From positions 1 through 63,782 of IMG/VR virus record IMGVR_UViG_3300034120_000744: DNA of 63,782 nucleotides. One strand, 5' to 3'. The notes below the pieces were generated by a model. It was not told where the DNA came from. It worked only from the letters and a program-made list of their open reading frames with translations, and searched no databases. The number at the start of each line of letters is the position of its first letter. The first letter of the stretch is position 1. This stretch comes from a virus. This document shows positions 1 through 8,422 of this stretch, in pieces. Position numbers and translations under genes: made by a program.

Positions 1-12
1 GCCAAAATAAAA

Positions 13-207
13 ATGTTAACTGATGCTGCTAAATCATATGGAATAGAAGAAGGCAAGCCAGTATTTTTATCAGGACACCGTAGAGTAACAGACGAAGAAT
101 ATGAATATCAAAAGCAGAGACTTGAGTGGGGTCTTATACCCGATGAATTAGATTATGGTGCTGCTAGAGATGAATTAATGAATCACCAAAAAGGACTTAT
201 TAAGTAA
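13..207 (+). CDS. Hypothetical protein upstream of portal (possibly 5'-partial)
   Basis: A 64-residue, charged, soluble reading frame that ends in TAATG, sharing an A with the portal start codon, so the two are translationally coupled. No clear ribosome binding site precedes the ATG, and the frame stays open to the window edge, so the true start may lie outside. I do not recognise a family. Its position suggests a late structural or packaging-related gene. Confidence 0.55.
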   Translation: MLTDAAKSYGIEEGKPVFLSGHRRVTDEEYEYQKQRLEWGLIPDELDYGAARDELMNHQKGLIK

Positions 208-1790
208 TGTCATTTGAATATGTAGAAGATGAAGAGTCACAAGAAATTCAAATAACTTCTTCTGGTGATATTTTTAGGTTTTATTCATCACAGGATGAGC
301 ATACAGATCCATTTCTTATGCCAGCAGAAGAATTAAAAAAATATTCTGGCCTATCATCAAACTTTAAAAGAAAAACATCTAGAAGCCTACAAAAGTTTCA
401 TCAAGGAGTATCTGGTGTAAAATCTAAGAAAATAGAAGATCCAGATGTAACTGGGTACGTCATGTTTGAGGCAGTTGAGCCTCCATATAACATGGATTAT
501 TTAGCAAGAGTCTATGAAGTTTCATCCCCTCACCATGCCGCAGTAGATGCTAAAGTATCTAACATTGTTGGATTAGGATACGATCTTATTGAAACAGATG
601 AAACTAAAGATAAAATAGAAGAAATAGATGACAATGATTCAGAAAGACTTAATTTTCTAAGAAGAAAGATTTCTCGTTCAAAAACTCGTTTGAAGAAAGA
701 TATTGATAATTTAAACGAAGATGAATCTTTTACAGAAACCATGAAAAAAATTCTTACTGATTATGATGCAACTGGTAACGGATATATGGAAATTGGTCGA
801 AAGATCGATGGAACTATTGGTTATATTGGTCATATTCCATCTTCTAACATGAGAGTAAGAAGAAATAGAGATGGATTTATTCAAATAGTAAACAATAAAA
901 TTGTTTTCTTTAGAAATTATGGAGATACATCTACTTCAGATCCACTAGGAAGCGATCCTCGTCCAAACGAAGTAGTCCACTTTAAAAAGTATACTCCTAC
1001 AAATAATTATTATGGAGTGCCAGATATCATCCCAGCATTACCCGCTCTGGCAGGGGACGAGTTTGCGTCCAAGTTTAACCTGGACTACTTTGAGAATAAG
1101 GCTGTTCCTAGGTACATTATTGTAGTAAAGGGTGCTAAACTTTCTAATGATTCTCAAAGAAAACTTCTTGAATTTTTCCAGACAGGATTAAAAGGAAAGA
1201 ATCACAGATCTTTATATATTCCACTTCCAGCAGATGATGGAAATACAAAGGTGGAATTTAAGATGGAGCCAGTTGAGGCTGGAGTTCAGGACTCCTCTTT
1301 TAGAAACTACCGACTTGAAAACCGAGATGAAATACTCATGGCTCATAGAGTTCCAGTAACTAAAGTAAGTATGGGCTCTGGAGTGTCTTTGGCAGCGGCA
1401 AGGGACGCAGACAAGAACTTCCGCGAACAGGTAACTAAGCCAACCCAGGACTACTTTGAGAAAAAAATAAATAAGATTATTCGTGAATTTACAGATATGT
1501 TTTCTCTTAAGTTTAATGAACTTAGTCTTACTGATGAGGATACGCAGTCTAAGATTGACGAAAGATATCTTAGAATGCAAGTTATTGTTCCTAACGAAAT
1601 TAGGGCTAAGAAGGGATTGCCAGCACTAGATGGAGGCGATACCCCAGTAGTTCTTAATGCCCGTGCAGCGGCAGAACAGACTGCTCAAGCCACAGGAAAC
1701 AGAAGAAGGGATCAAGCGCGTCAAGCAACCCAACCAGACATTGACGGAGAGGCTAGAAATCCACAAGGCGATGGAAGGTCTGTGCAATAG
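207..1790 (+). CDS. Phage portal protein
   Basis: 527 residues, usual length for a portal. It should form the dodecameric ring at one capsid vertex through which DNA is packaged and the tail is attached. The middle section (residues about 160-420) has the layout of the phage portal/PBSX-type family, with an N-rich core around YGVPDIIPALPAL and a long C-terminal helical part ending in a hydrophilic tail. It is followed by a prohead protease and a major capsid gene, the classic portal-protease-capsid order. The call rests on family resemblance plus position. Unusually, the terminase genes lie far away at 44-46 kb. Confidence 0.9.
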   Translation: MSFEYVEDEESQEIQITSSGDIFRFYSSQDEHTDPFLMPAEELKKYSGLSSNFKRKTSRSLQKFHQGVSGVKSKKIEDPDVTGYVMFEAVEPPYNMDYLARVYEVSSPHHAAVDAKVSNIVGLGYDLIETDETKDKIEEIDDNDSERLNFLRRKISRSKTRLKKDIDNLNEDESFTETMKKILTDYDATGNGYMEIGRKIDGTIGYIGHIPSSNMRVRRNRDGFIQIVNNKIVFFRNYGDTSTSDPLGSDPRPNEVVHFKKYTPTNNYYGVPDIIPALPALAGDEFASKFNLDYFENKAVPRYIIVVKGAKLSNDSQRKLLEFFQTGLKGKNHRSLYIPLPADDGNTKVEFKMEPVEAGVQDSSFRNYRLENRDEILMAHRVPVTKVSMGSGVSLAAARDADKNFREQVTKPTQDYFEKKINKIIREFTDMFSLKFNELSLTDEDTQSKIDERYLRMQVIVPNEIRAKKGLPALDGGDTPVVLNARAAAEQTAQATGNRRRDQARQATQPDIDGEARNPQGDGRSVQ

Positions 1791-1841
1791 TTGTGTATAA
1801 AATTTTGTATTAATTGATTACCTTGATAGAATTTATTTGAG

Positions 1842-3386
1842 ATGGAAATAACTAAATCTTATTGGCATAGTGACGGCGACCGTATAAGTCTGTCCGTACC
1901 GTTCTTCAAAGTCGATGAAGAGCGCAGAATAGTTTCTGGATTTGCCACATTAGACAATGTAGATCGACATAACGATATTGTTGATGCAGACGCCTCTATC
2001 AAGGCATTTGATACATTCAGGGGCAACCTCCGCGAAATGCATCAGCCAATTGCTGTCGGCAAGGTCACAAACTTTAGAGAAGAACAATTTTATGATAAGT
2101 CAACTGGACAGTCATATCGTGGAGTTTTTGTAGATACATATGTTTCTAAGGGTGCCCAAGATACCTGGGAGAAGGTGCTTGATGGCACCCTCTCTGGATT
2201 TTCTATTGGTGGCAATATCACAAAAGTAGATCAAGTTCAAAAGGGTGATGACATGGTTCGTGTCATTAAAGAGTATGAACTTGTTGAACTTTCATTAGTA
2301 GATAGCCCAGCAAATCAACTTGCAAATGTATTTTCCATACAAAAAGTAGATGATCGCGTTGTAGCAACAGGCATTGCTACAGAAATTAAAATGGATAATA
2401 TTTTCTGGTGCGATACAGATCAGATTGCGGTAGCAAAAGATCACGATTCCTCAACATGTTTAGTCTGTGATTCAGAAATGACTAATATTGGTTGGGTAGA
2501 GTCAAATGACGTTGCTAAGAATCAGGAAATTGGCAAGGCAATTGATCGACATGTTACCAAAGCATCTCCTGGATCTGTAAAGGTCGGAGACTTTGTTTCT
2601 TGGAATTCAAGTGGTGGAACAGCAAGGGGAAAAATTGAAAGAATCGCCACTTCTGGCTCTATAAATGTACCAGACTCAGATTTTACTATTAATGCAGAAG
2701 ATGGCGATCCTGCAGTACTTATTAGAGTTTATAGAAAGTCATCTGATGGCTGGGAGCCTAGCGATACTCGCGTAGGGCATAAGATGAGTACCCTAAGAAA
2801 AATTGAAGACTTGCCTGAACCAACGGTAACAAAGCAGGCAAATAACGAAACCAATATTGAAGGAGGTGCAGTAGAAAATATGGAAATTGAAAAAAGTGAA
2901 GAAGTCACAGATGTTGAAGAAACAACTGAAGAAGTTGTAGAAAAGGGAGCCGTAGTTGCAGAGGAAGCAACAGAGGCCACAGAATCTGTGTTAGAAGAAG
3001 CCTCTGAAGAGGTAGAAGAAGACTTAGAAAAGACTGCTGTCTCCGATGTTGAGGTTGAAGAACCCGACTTTGTTAAAATGTTGGAAGACCTCAAGAATTT
3101 CTTCGGAGAAAATATTAATAAGAGTGCAGAAGAAACTAAGTTAACAGTTGAAGAACTTAGCAAGAGCATCGATGCACAAATTACAGACCTGGCTGAGAAA
3201 CATGAAAATCTCAGCAAAGCAGTTGAAAATATAAAAAGCGCAATCGATACAATCGAAAAAAGAGTCGATTTGGTCGAAAGTGAGACTGCTGTTAAAAAGT
3301 CCGGCGATCTTGATGGATCAAAGGAAGAAACAACAATAAGAAAGAGTATCTGGAGCGGATCATTCCTCGCAGCCCGTGATCTATGA
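1842..3386 (+). CDS. Prohead maturation protease fused to scaffold-like domain (XkdF/S78-like)
   Basis: Multidomain capsid-assembly protein of 514 residues. Residues 1-175 look like a phage prohead serine protease: His67 in REMHQP and a serine in LSGFSIGG (Ser121 the likely nucleophile). Residues about 180-225 contain a CxnCxxC cluster. About 245-330 resembles the small beta-barrel (Tudor-like, DUF2945-type) domain with VGDFVSWNSSGGTARGK. The rest is very Glu-rich and then coiled coil, as expected of a scaffold that is degraded during maturation. The last 14 residues hold SIWSGSF, a motif repeated in three other proteins here. A large antisense frame over the Glu-rich region is a shadow. Confidence 0.85.
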   Translation: MEITKSYWHSDGDRISLSVPFFKVDEERRIVSGFATLDNVDRHNDIVDADASIKAFDTFRGNLREMHQPIAVGKVTNFREEQFYDKSTGQSYRGVFVDTYVSKGAQDTWEKVLDGTLSGFSIGGNITKVDQVQKGDDMVRVIKEYELVELSLVDSPANQLANVFSIQKVDDRVVATGIATEIKMDNIFWCDTDQIAVAKDHDSSTCLVCDSEMTNIGWVESNDVAKNQEIGKAIDRHVTKASPGSVKVGDFVSWNSSGGTARGKIERIATSGSINVPDSDFTINAEDGDPAVLIRVYRKSSDGWEPSDTRVGHKMSTLRKIEDLPEPTVTKQANNETNIEGGAVENMEIEKSEEVTDVEETTEEVVEKGAVVAEEATEATESVLEEASEEVEEDLEKTAVSDVEVEEPDFVKMLEDLKNFFGENINKSAEETKLTVEELSKSIDAQITDLAEKHENLSKAVENIKSAIDTIEKRVDLVESETAVKKSGDLDGSKEETTIRKSIWSGSFLAARDL

Positions 3387-3396
3387 TACATAAACT

Positions 3397-3412
3397 GAAA
3401 GGTAGGTGAAAA
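3397..3412 (+). promoter_or_regulatory. Strong ribosome binding leader of the capsid gene
   Basis: The 16-base leader GAAAGGTAGGTGAAAA ends 5 bases before the capsid ATG. The same 16 bases at the same 5-base spacing precede the major tail protein gene (7577-7592). The shared leader fixes both start codons and suggests both are set for high translation. Confidence 0.75.
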
Positions 3413-3417
3413 GCAAA

Positions 3418-4410
3418 ATGAGCAATGAACTTTTACAAAAAGTAATCGACACAACTGAAGTTGGTGCAGGCGGTGGTGGCCTTTTAAAGCCAGAGCAATC
3501 AAATCGCTTCATTGACTACATGTTCGATGCAACAATTTTAACTCGCGCAGCCCGTACAATCCGTATGCGTGCAGATACAACAGAGATCGATAAGGTCGGT
3601 GTTGGTGAGAAGTTGATGGTTCTCGCAACAGAGGGAGCCGCTACTGGTCAAACAGACCGTGGCGCAACATTCACCAAGGTTTCTCTTACAACAAAGAAAC
3701 TCCGTCTTGACTGGGAACTTTCAAGCGAATCCCTTGAGGACAACATTGAGGGAGCAGACCTTGAAGATCATATCGCACGCCTTATGGCAACACAGGCTGG
3801 CAACGATGTTGAAGATTTGGCAATCAATGGTGACACAGCATTATCATCTGACAACCTTTACAAAGCATTCAATGGCTTCCGCAAGTTAGCCCTTAATGGT
3901 GGACAGGTTGTTGATGCTGGTGGTGCTACAATCACTAAGGCAGTCTTCAATAGCGCACTTAAGAAAATGCCTCGTAAATACAAGCAACGTCGTAACCAGT
4001 TGCGCTTCTTCACCGGAAGCAACTTGGTTCAGGACTACTTGTACAACCTCACAACAGTTGGATCAACACCAGAAGATATCGCTTCAAGCATTCTTCGTGG
4101 AAATCCAGCAGCCCCTGAGGGTGCCCCAGGTGGAGTTATTCCATTTGCATTCGGCATTCCAGTAGTTGAGGTTCCGTTAATCAACGAGACACGTTCTGGC
4201 GATTACTCAGGTGCAACAGGAAATCATGGTGAAGTCCACTTGACATTCCCACAGAATTTCATTATCGGCATCAAGCGTGATGTTACTGTTTACCGTGAAT
4301 TCAAGCCAAAGAAGGATACAATCGAATACACACTCTTCATCCGTGTTGGTGTGGCAATCGAGAATCTTGATTCTTTCGTAGTTGTAAAGAACGTCAAGAT
4401 CGCATCCTGA
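3418..4410 (+). CDS. Major capsid protein (HK97-like fold)
   Basis: 330 residues from the ATG at 3418. An in-frame GTG at 3406 exists, but the shared leader fits the ATG. The sequence has the build of an HK97-fold capsid subunit: a flexible N-terminus, an E-loop-like segment (residues about 50-75), a long central helix region rich in acidic residues, and a C-terminal beta section ending in a hydrophobic strand. It directly follows the protease/scaffold gene. All arginines I checked use CGC or CGT, whereas most other genes here favour AGA, consistent with very high expression. A strong hairpin terminator follows. Confidence 0.9.
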   Translation: MSNELLQKVIDTTEVGAGGGGLLKPEQSNRFIDYMFDATILTRAARTIRMRADTTEIDKVGVGEKLMVLATEGAATGQTDRGATFTKVSLTTKKLRLDWELSSESLEDNIEGADLEDHIARLMATQAGNDVEDLAINGDTALSSDNLYKAFNGFRKLALNGGQVVDAGGATITKAVFNSALKKMPRKYKQRRNQLRFFTGSNLVQDYLYNLTTVGSTPEDIASSILRGNPAAPEGAPGGVIPFAFGIPVVEVPLINETRSGDYSGATGNHGEVHLTFPQNFIIGIKRDVTVYREFKPKKDTIEYTLFIRVGVAIENLDSFVVVKNVKIAS

Positions 4411-4430
4411 AATTAGTTATCTAGTGCGTC

Positions 4431-4466
4431 AGGGAGGGATTAAAATCCCTCCCTTTCGCCTTTTCT
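4431..4466 (+). terminator. Rho-independent terminator after capsid gene
   Basis: Perfect 9-bp inverted repeat AGGGAGGGA / TCCCTCCCT with a TTAAAA loop, followed by a pyrimidine/T-rich tail (TTCGCCTTTTCT). It sits between the capsid stop and the next promoter, so it should isolate abundant capsid mRNA. Confidence 0.85.
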
Positions 4467-4474
4467 GATATAAT
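4466..4474 (+). promoter_or_regulatory. Extended -10 promoter TGATATAAT
   Basis: TG-A-TATAAT lies just after the capsid terminator and 24 bases before the next ATG. No good -35 box is visible at 16-18 bp upstream, so recognition would rest on the extended -10. The same 9-mer recurs in several intergenic gaps of this genome. Confidence 0.65.
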
Positions 4475-4498
4475 TAATGTTGAGGAAAAGGAGTTTTA

Positions 4499-4882
4499 AT
4501 GTCTTTTAATACAATGAAAACGGCTGATTTAAAAAAGGTAGCGGAACATTTCGCTGTTGATTTAGAAGATGCAAAGACAAAGGGTGCAATACTTTCAGCA
4601 TTAGAAGAAGAAGGAATCACATACGAAATGTACGATAAATTTCTTAATGCGGAAACAGTAAAGCCAGATATTTTAGATAAGCCTAAAAAGCGTGAGTCCA
4701 GTCCAAATGATGTGCTAGTAAGAATGGATAGAGAGAATGCACACTATGAAGTAAATGGATATACATTTACTAGAGAGCATCCATTCGCAGTAATGCATCC
4801 AGATGATGCGGAGTTTATATTTGAAACTCAAGAAGGATTTAGAATGGCTACCCCACGCGAGGTTCAAGAATACTATAATTAA
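4499..4882 (+). CDS. Head protein with Rho-N/SAP-like N-terminus
   Basis: 127 residues. Residues 5-45 (KTADLKKVAEHF onward) resemble a small helix-extended-helix (SAP/Rho-N/LEM-like) module. A charged linker follows, then a compact domain (75-127) of unknown type. It has a good site (AAAGGAG) before the ATG and its own promoter after the capsid terminator. Its place between capsid and connector genes suggests a minor head, decoration or head-tail protein. Function is inferred from position only. Confidence 0.7.
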   Translation: MSFNTMKTADLKKVAEHFAVDLEDAKTKGAILSALEEEGITYEMYDKFLNAETVKPDILDKPKKRESSPNDVLVRMDRENAHYEVNGYTFTREHPFAVMHPDDAEFIFETQEGFRMATPREVQEYYN

Positions 4883-4897
4883 TAGGAGTGATGGCAA

Positions 4898-5851
4898 TTG
4901 ATAGAAACATATACTGGTACTAGAGGATTAATAAATATAACCACTCATGATATCTATGGATTGCCAACGCAACCAGATAATAATTTAAATCCAGCCGTAG
5001 TAGTAAGAGATCCAGAAACGAATCAGATTTTACTTCAGTCTGTCGCAAGTCTCCTGGATACGGACTATCCAGGAGACTACCAGTTTGTTATACCTTCACA
5101 GTATGTTCAATATGATAGAGTACTAAAAATTGAATGGTCATATACTATAGATGGCTCTCAAATTAAGGAGACCGACTTTGTTTATGTAATTACTCCATAT
5201 TCAACTGTAGATGAAGTAGTATCGGAACTTGGATTCTCTATGAGGCCAGAAGACTCTAACTATTACTCTTATGAGAAAATACGCAGCGCGGCCCGTGTCG
5301 CAAGAATGATGATAAACACCGAACTTGGATTTTCTATTGGTAAATATGAGAAAACAGTAGTTGCTTATGGCGATGGAGCAGACGTTCTTCTTCTACCAGA
5401 AAAAATAATAAGTATCTCATCAATATATGAAAATGATGAGTTGGTTATAAATAACTCAAATAACTACAATGTTTTTGGATACGAGGTAGAAGTTACTGAA
5501 ACTGGATACGGTATTAGAATAATTCCTACAAACCCTGGCGATGACATAGATGAAGAAGAAGAATTTGATTACATAGGATTGAATAAGGGTAGGTTTAGAG
5601 ATGGGTATAGGTATGAAATAACTGGAACATTCGGATGGAACTATGTTCCAGTAGAAATTAAACAATGCATGTACCTTCTAATTAATGACCTACTTTGCAA
5701 CGACTCTCTTTGGAGAACAAAATACGTTAAAAAAATAAATAGTGGTCAAATGTCTGTAGAGTTATCAAGTCAGTCCTTTAATGGTACTGGAAACGCTTTG
5801 GTTGATGCTATTTTACAAAAGTTTAAGATGATACAGGCTGTGATTATTTAA
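4898..5851 (+). CDS. Head-tail connector (adaptor) protein
   Basis: 317 residues starting at TTG 4898, placed 9 bases after AGGAG. The first ~100 residues look like a beta-sandwich. Residues about 105-317 resemble gp6/gp15-type adaptor proteins that bind under the portal: an N-terminal helix after STVDEVVSELG, a conserved RSAARVARMMINTELG helix, and a late helical segment before the end. It is the first of four overlapping small genes (adaptor, closure, neck, tail terminator order) between capsid and tail tube. Confidence 0.7.
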   Translation: MIETYTGTRGLINITTHDIYGLPTQPDNNLNPAVVVRDPETNQILLQSVASLLDTDYPGDYQFVIPSQYVQYDRVLKIEWSYTIDGSQIKETDFVYVITPYSTVDEVVSELGFSMRPEDSNYYSYEKIRSAARVARMMINTELGFSIGKYEKTVVAYGDGADVLLLPEKIISISSIYENDELVINNSNNYNVFGYEVEVTETGYGIRIIPTNPGDDIDEEEEFDYIGLNKGRFRDGYRYEITGTFGWNYVPVEIKQCMYLLINDLLCNDSLWRTKYVKKINSGQMSVELSSQSFNGTGNALVDAILQKFKMIQAVII

Positions 5852-6276
5852 TGTATGGATGCTTACAAAGTTCTGTATTCAATATGACTGCTGATATTTA
5901 TTATCAAATAGAATCTCAAGACCCATCTACTAACGAAATTGATAGAAGATGGTCACTTTTAAAAAATATATCTTGCACTATAAATCCAATTAGAGAGAGC
6001 GGTGGTTCTGCAACATCAGATAATAAATATTTTTCTAAAGAGTATACAGAAGATTTAGAAACAAAAATGTATAGTATGGAGCAATTAAGTAAAAGATGGC
6101 GCGTTTCAGGAATTAAAAATAACTCTGGAACCGCTCTTTATAAAGAAATAGATAGAATATCTAGTCCAGATACCATATTTGAGGTCTATGCTTCACACCC
6201 GATACTTGACATATTTGGAAATATTCAATACTATGAAAATCATTTAAGAAGAACTACGGTACAGAGTAATGATTAA
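5851..6276 (+). CDS. Putative head-closure (stopper) protein
   Basis: 141 residues, sharing one base (TAATG) with the connector gene and overlapping the next gene by 8 bases. A mostly beta, cysteine-poor protein. Head-closure proteins of siphoviruses occupy this slot and have this size. No diagnostic motif is visible, so the call relies on gene order. Confidence 0.55.
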   Translation: MYGCLQSSVFNMTADIYYQIESQDPSTNEIDRRWSLLKNISCTINPIRESGGSATSDNKYFSKEYTEDLETKMYSMEQLSKRWRVSGIKNNSGTALYKEIDRISSPDTIFEVYASHPILDIFGNIQYYENHLRRTTVQSND

Positions 6277-6997
6277 TATCAAGGTTACTGAGTCTTCTAA
6301 AAATGAATTATACATGGAACTAGAAAATAAAATTAGAGGTATGCAGGAATTATCAAGTTCTGAAACATCAAGAGATATTATGACGGCAGCATATTCTATT
6401 TCCGCATTAAAGTTTATTAAGCATACCAATCTACTCGCAAGATCTGCAAAAAAATCATTTCACCATGTTTATGAATGGGGTGCGGTGGGAAGAGAAAATG
6501 GTAGGCTCTTTAGAATAATAAAGAGACAGGCTGGGTCTACATCTGCATCTGTTTACTATAAATTTAATAACTCAAAAAAGTCCAGCCCAATAGCACCAGA
6601 ACTAAGAAAATCTGGTAAGACTGGTAAAAAAGTAACTAAGAGTGGGGTCTTTAAAAGAAAAGCGGAAGTTATGGAGTCTGGATCTCCTGTATCTTTTATA
6701 ACATCTAGAAATATTGCATTTAGCACTAAAGATAGTGGGATAGTTTTTATCCCTCCAGGTAAAAAAATAAATATTATGAATCCAGGAGGTCAGGACACAA
6801 ATGGATCATTTAGGAGCCACTTTGTTGCTTGGTGGAAATTAAATTTTCCCAATGTGCTAGAAACGGAAAATATTCCAAAATCTTTAGAGGTAAATGTGGC
6901 AAGAGCCTTATCTGCGAAAGGAGCGGGTCCAGCATCTGCCAGATCTGCTATTAAAAGAACTCTATCCCCACATCTAATAGTTGGAAGTGTAATATGA
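6269..6997 (+). CDS. Putative neck/tail-joining protein (HK97 gp10-like position)
   Basis: 242 residues and strongly basic in the middle (many Lys around residues 95-135). Genes in this slot code for neck proteins that join head and tail. The C-terminal third (from about residue 160) contains a membrane-free, Gly/Pro-rich core and a helical end. It overlaps both neighbours by a few bases. Family assignment is by position; the length is greater than the usual 110-180 residues. Confidence 0.5.
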   Translation: MINIKVTESSKNELYMELENKIRGMQELSSSETSRDIMTAAYSISALKFIKHTNLLARSAKKSFHHVYEWGAVGRENGRLFRIIKRQAGSTSASVYYKFNNSKKSSPIAPELRKSGKTGKKVTKSGVFKRKAEVMESGSPVSFITSRNIAFSTKDSGIVFIPPGKKINIMNPGGQDTNGSFRSHFVAWWKLNFPNVLETENIPKSLEVNVARALSAKGAGPASARSAIKRTLSPHLIVGSVI

Positions 6998-7503
6998 CAA
7001 TATATAGAGAAAATGCTAGATCTATAATAAATGCCTTTTTGTGGAGTGAAATTAAAGAATCTGGCGTACTGGATGATGATGACTATAGGCCAGATAATTT
7101 TACAAAAAGTTTAGTACCAATTATACCAGCACAAGAAGTTCCAGAATTTAATAATCTTCTTCAGGATAAAACATATATAATTTATGATTATGAAATAAAT
7201 GATTATATGGATAAATGGTGGATTTGTGAAGAATCAATGTCATATTCCATAGTGGGAACTAAATTCGGCAAGGTTATGGAAATAACAGAACTAATGGTCG
7301 ATTTGTTTAGAAGAAAAGACTTGTCTGGTAAAGATTTACAATCATTTAATACTAACCAGGAAAAAATAAAATTTTATTCTGCATGTTTAGATTATGTCAG
7401 CAGCCCCTCCCCAGCGGAATCAGAGGGCGGAAGAATAGTTGGAGTAGTACAAATAACATATAAATATTCTAGAGAAGTAGATTCAACTGGAAGGTTTACA
7501 TAG
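6994..7503 (+). CDS. Putative tail terminator/completion protein
   Basis: 169 residues, ATGA-overlapping with the gene before and placed directly before the major tail protein. Tail terminators that cap the tube and bind the head have this size and place. Residues 60-120 form a beta-rich centre with several aromatic residues. A ~95-base gap carrying the strong leader follows. No decisive motif. Confidence 0.5.
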   Translation: MTIYRENARSIINAFLWSEIKESGVLDDDDYRPDNFTKSLVPIIPAQEVPEFNNLLQDKTYIIYDYEINDYMDKWWICEESMSYSIVGTKFGKVMEITELMVDLFRRKDLSGKDLQSFNTNQEKIKFYSACLDYVSSPSPAESEGGRIVGVVQITYKYSREVDSTGRFT

Positions 7504-7576
7504 TTTGCTTTCCTCCTTAACAATGTTATTATATAAAAGAGGAATGATCAATCTGGATATTAATAAATTAATATCC

Positions 7577-7592
7577 GAAAGGTAGGTGAAAA
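7577..7592 (+). promoter_or_regulatory. Strong ribosome binding leader of the major tail gene
   Basis: Second copy of GAAAGGTAGGTGAAAA, identical to the capsid leader and again 5 bases from the ATG. Conservation between two otherwise unrelated sites marks it as a high-output translation signal. Confidence 0.7.
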
Positions 7593-7597
7593 TTTAA

Positions 7598-8308
7598 ATG
7601 GCTGGATCTATTTCCAATATTCTCGTAGGTGCTGCACAGATCTTCTTGAGCAAGAATGACAGCACAGACGTTTCAGGTTATCCAAAGGCTATGCCGACAT
7701 TTGGTAACAAGAAGGCATCAGCATACTTGTTAAACGACGGAGTAGCAGACTGGAGAGATGTTGGCTTCACATCAGAAGGACTTGAGGTTTCTTACGAACC
7801 ACAGTACGGAGAGGTTGAAGTTGATCAACTCCTTGACTCCGCCCGTATCTTCAAGACACAGTTGAGAGTCATGCTTCGTACTTCCTTCAATGAAGGAACA
7901 TTCGAGAATATCAACACAGCATTCGGACAAAAAGACGCCGCTGTAACAACAGCAGTCGTTACAGGAGGATCTGCTGGTACACCAACAACTACACCAGTTG
8001 CATCATACACAGCAACTCCATCAGGATCAGGAGCAGCAAGAGTAATGAATCTTGAAGGAGGCTCACTTGGTGAGGCTCCTGTAGAAAGAGGACTCGTTGC
8101 TATTGGCGCTGCACCAACATCCTTGTCAGCAGACAAGTCTGAGAGAGTTTATCTCGCTCGTCGTGTACTTTCAATGGAGACCGTTTCACACGCTCTCCGT
8201 AGAAATGAGTCAACTGTCTACCCTGTTACATTCCGTTGCCTCCCAGACCCACAGTTCCCAACCGCTGAATACGGTGAGGTTCTTGATCGCGTTTGGTCAA
8301 CACAGTAA
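7598..8308 (+). CDS. Major tail tube protein
   Basis: 236 residues. It begins with a typical tail-tube N-terminal part, and the middle (residues about 105-150) has a Thr/Ala/Gly-rich, low-complexity loop. It lies after the connector genes and before the tail chaperone genes, is the only tube candidate here and is flanked by a strong leader and a strong terminator. No sheath gene is present, so the tail is non-contractile. Arginine use is mixed CGT/AGA. Confidence 0.8.
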   Translation: MAGSISNILVGAAQIFLSKNDSTDVSGYPKAMPTFGNKKASAYLLNDGVADWRDVGFTSEGLEVSYEPQYGEVEVDQLLDSARIFKTQLRVMLRTSFNEGTFENINTAFGQKDAAVTTAVVTGGSAGTPTTTPVASYTATPSGSGAARVMNLEGGSLGEAPVERGLVAIGAAPTSLSADKSERVYLARRVLSMETVSHALRRNESTVYPVTFRCLPDPQFPTAEYGEVLDRVWSTQ

Positions 8309-8341
8309 TTAAATTTATAACTTAATAAGTAGTAAAGGTGC

Positions 8342-8376
8342 GGCCCCGCAAATGCGGGGCCAATCCTTTATGTTTT
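8342..8376 (+). terminator. Rho-independent terminator after major tail gene
   Basis: Perfect 8-bp GGCCCCGC / GCGGGGCC stem with an AAAT tetraloop, then a T-rich tail ending TTTT. The outer AAAGG / CCTTT can extend the hairpin. It separates the abundant tail tube mRNA from the downstream tail operon. Confidence 0.9.
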
Positions 8377-8388
8377 GAGCAACCATTT

Positions 8389-8397
8389 TGATATAAT
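8389..8397 (+). promoter_or_regulatory. Extended -10 promoter TGATATAAT of the tail operon
   Basis: Same TGATATAAT box as after the capsid gene, again directly following a terminator. The expected RNA start is about 8404, giving a short leader that holds AGGAGG before the TTG start at 8423. No recognisable -35. Confidence 0.65.
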
Positions 8398-8422
8398 TAT
8401 ATTGCTACTTAGGAGGAAAAAA

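Noticed and set aside
3406-3417. GTG start for the capsid gene
   Set aside because: The GTG overlaps the ribosome binding leader, which is shared with the tail gene at fixed spacing to ATG.
2729-3502. Long leftward frame of 257 codons
   Set aside because: It is antisense to the Glu-rich, low-complexity end of the protease/scaffold gene; the product is Ser/Leu-rich as expected of a shadow, with no start context.
7825-8136. Leftward frame inside the major tail gene
   Set aside because: It is a shadow of the tail gene with no promoter or ribosome site.
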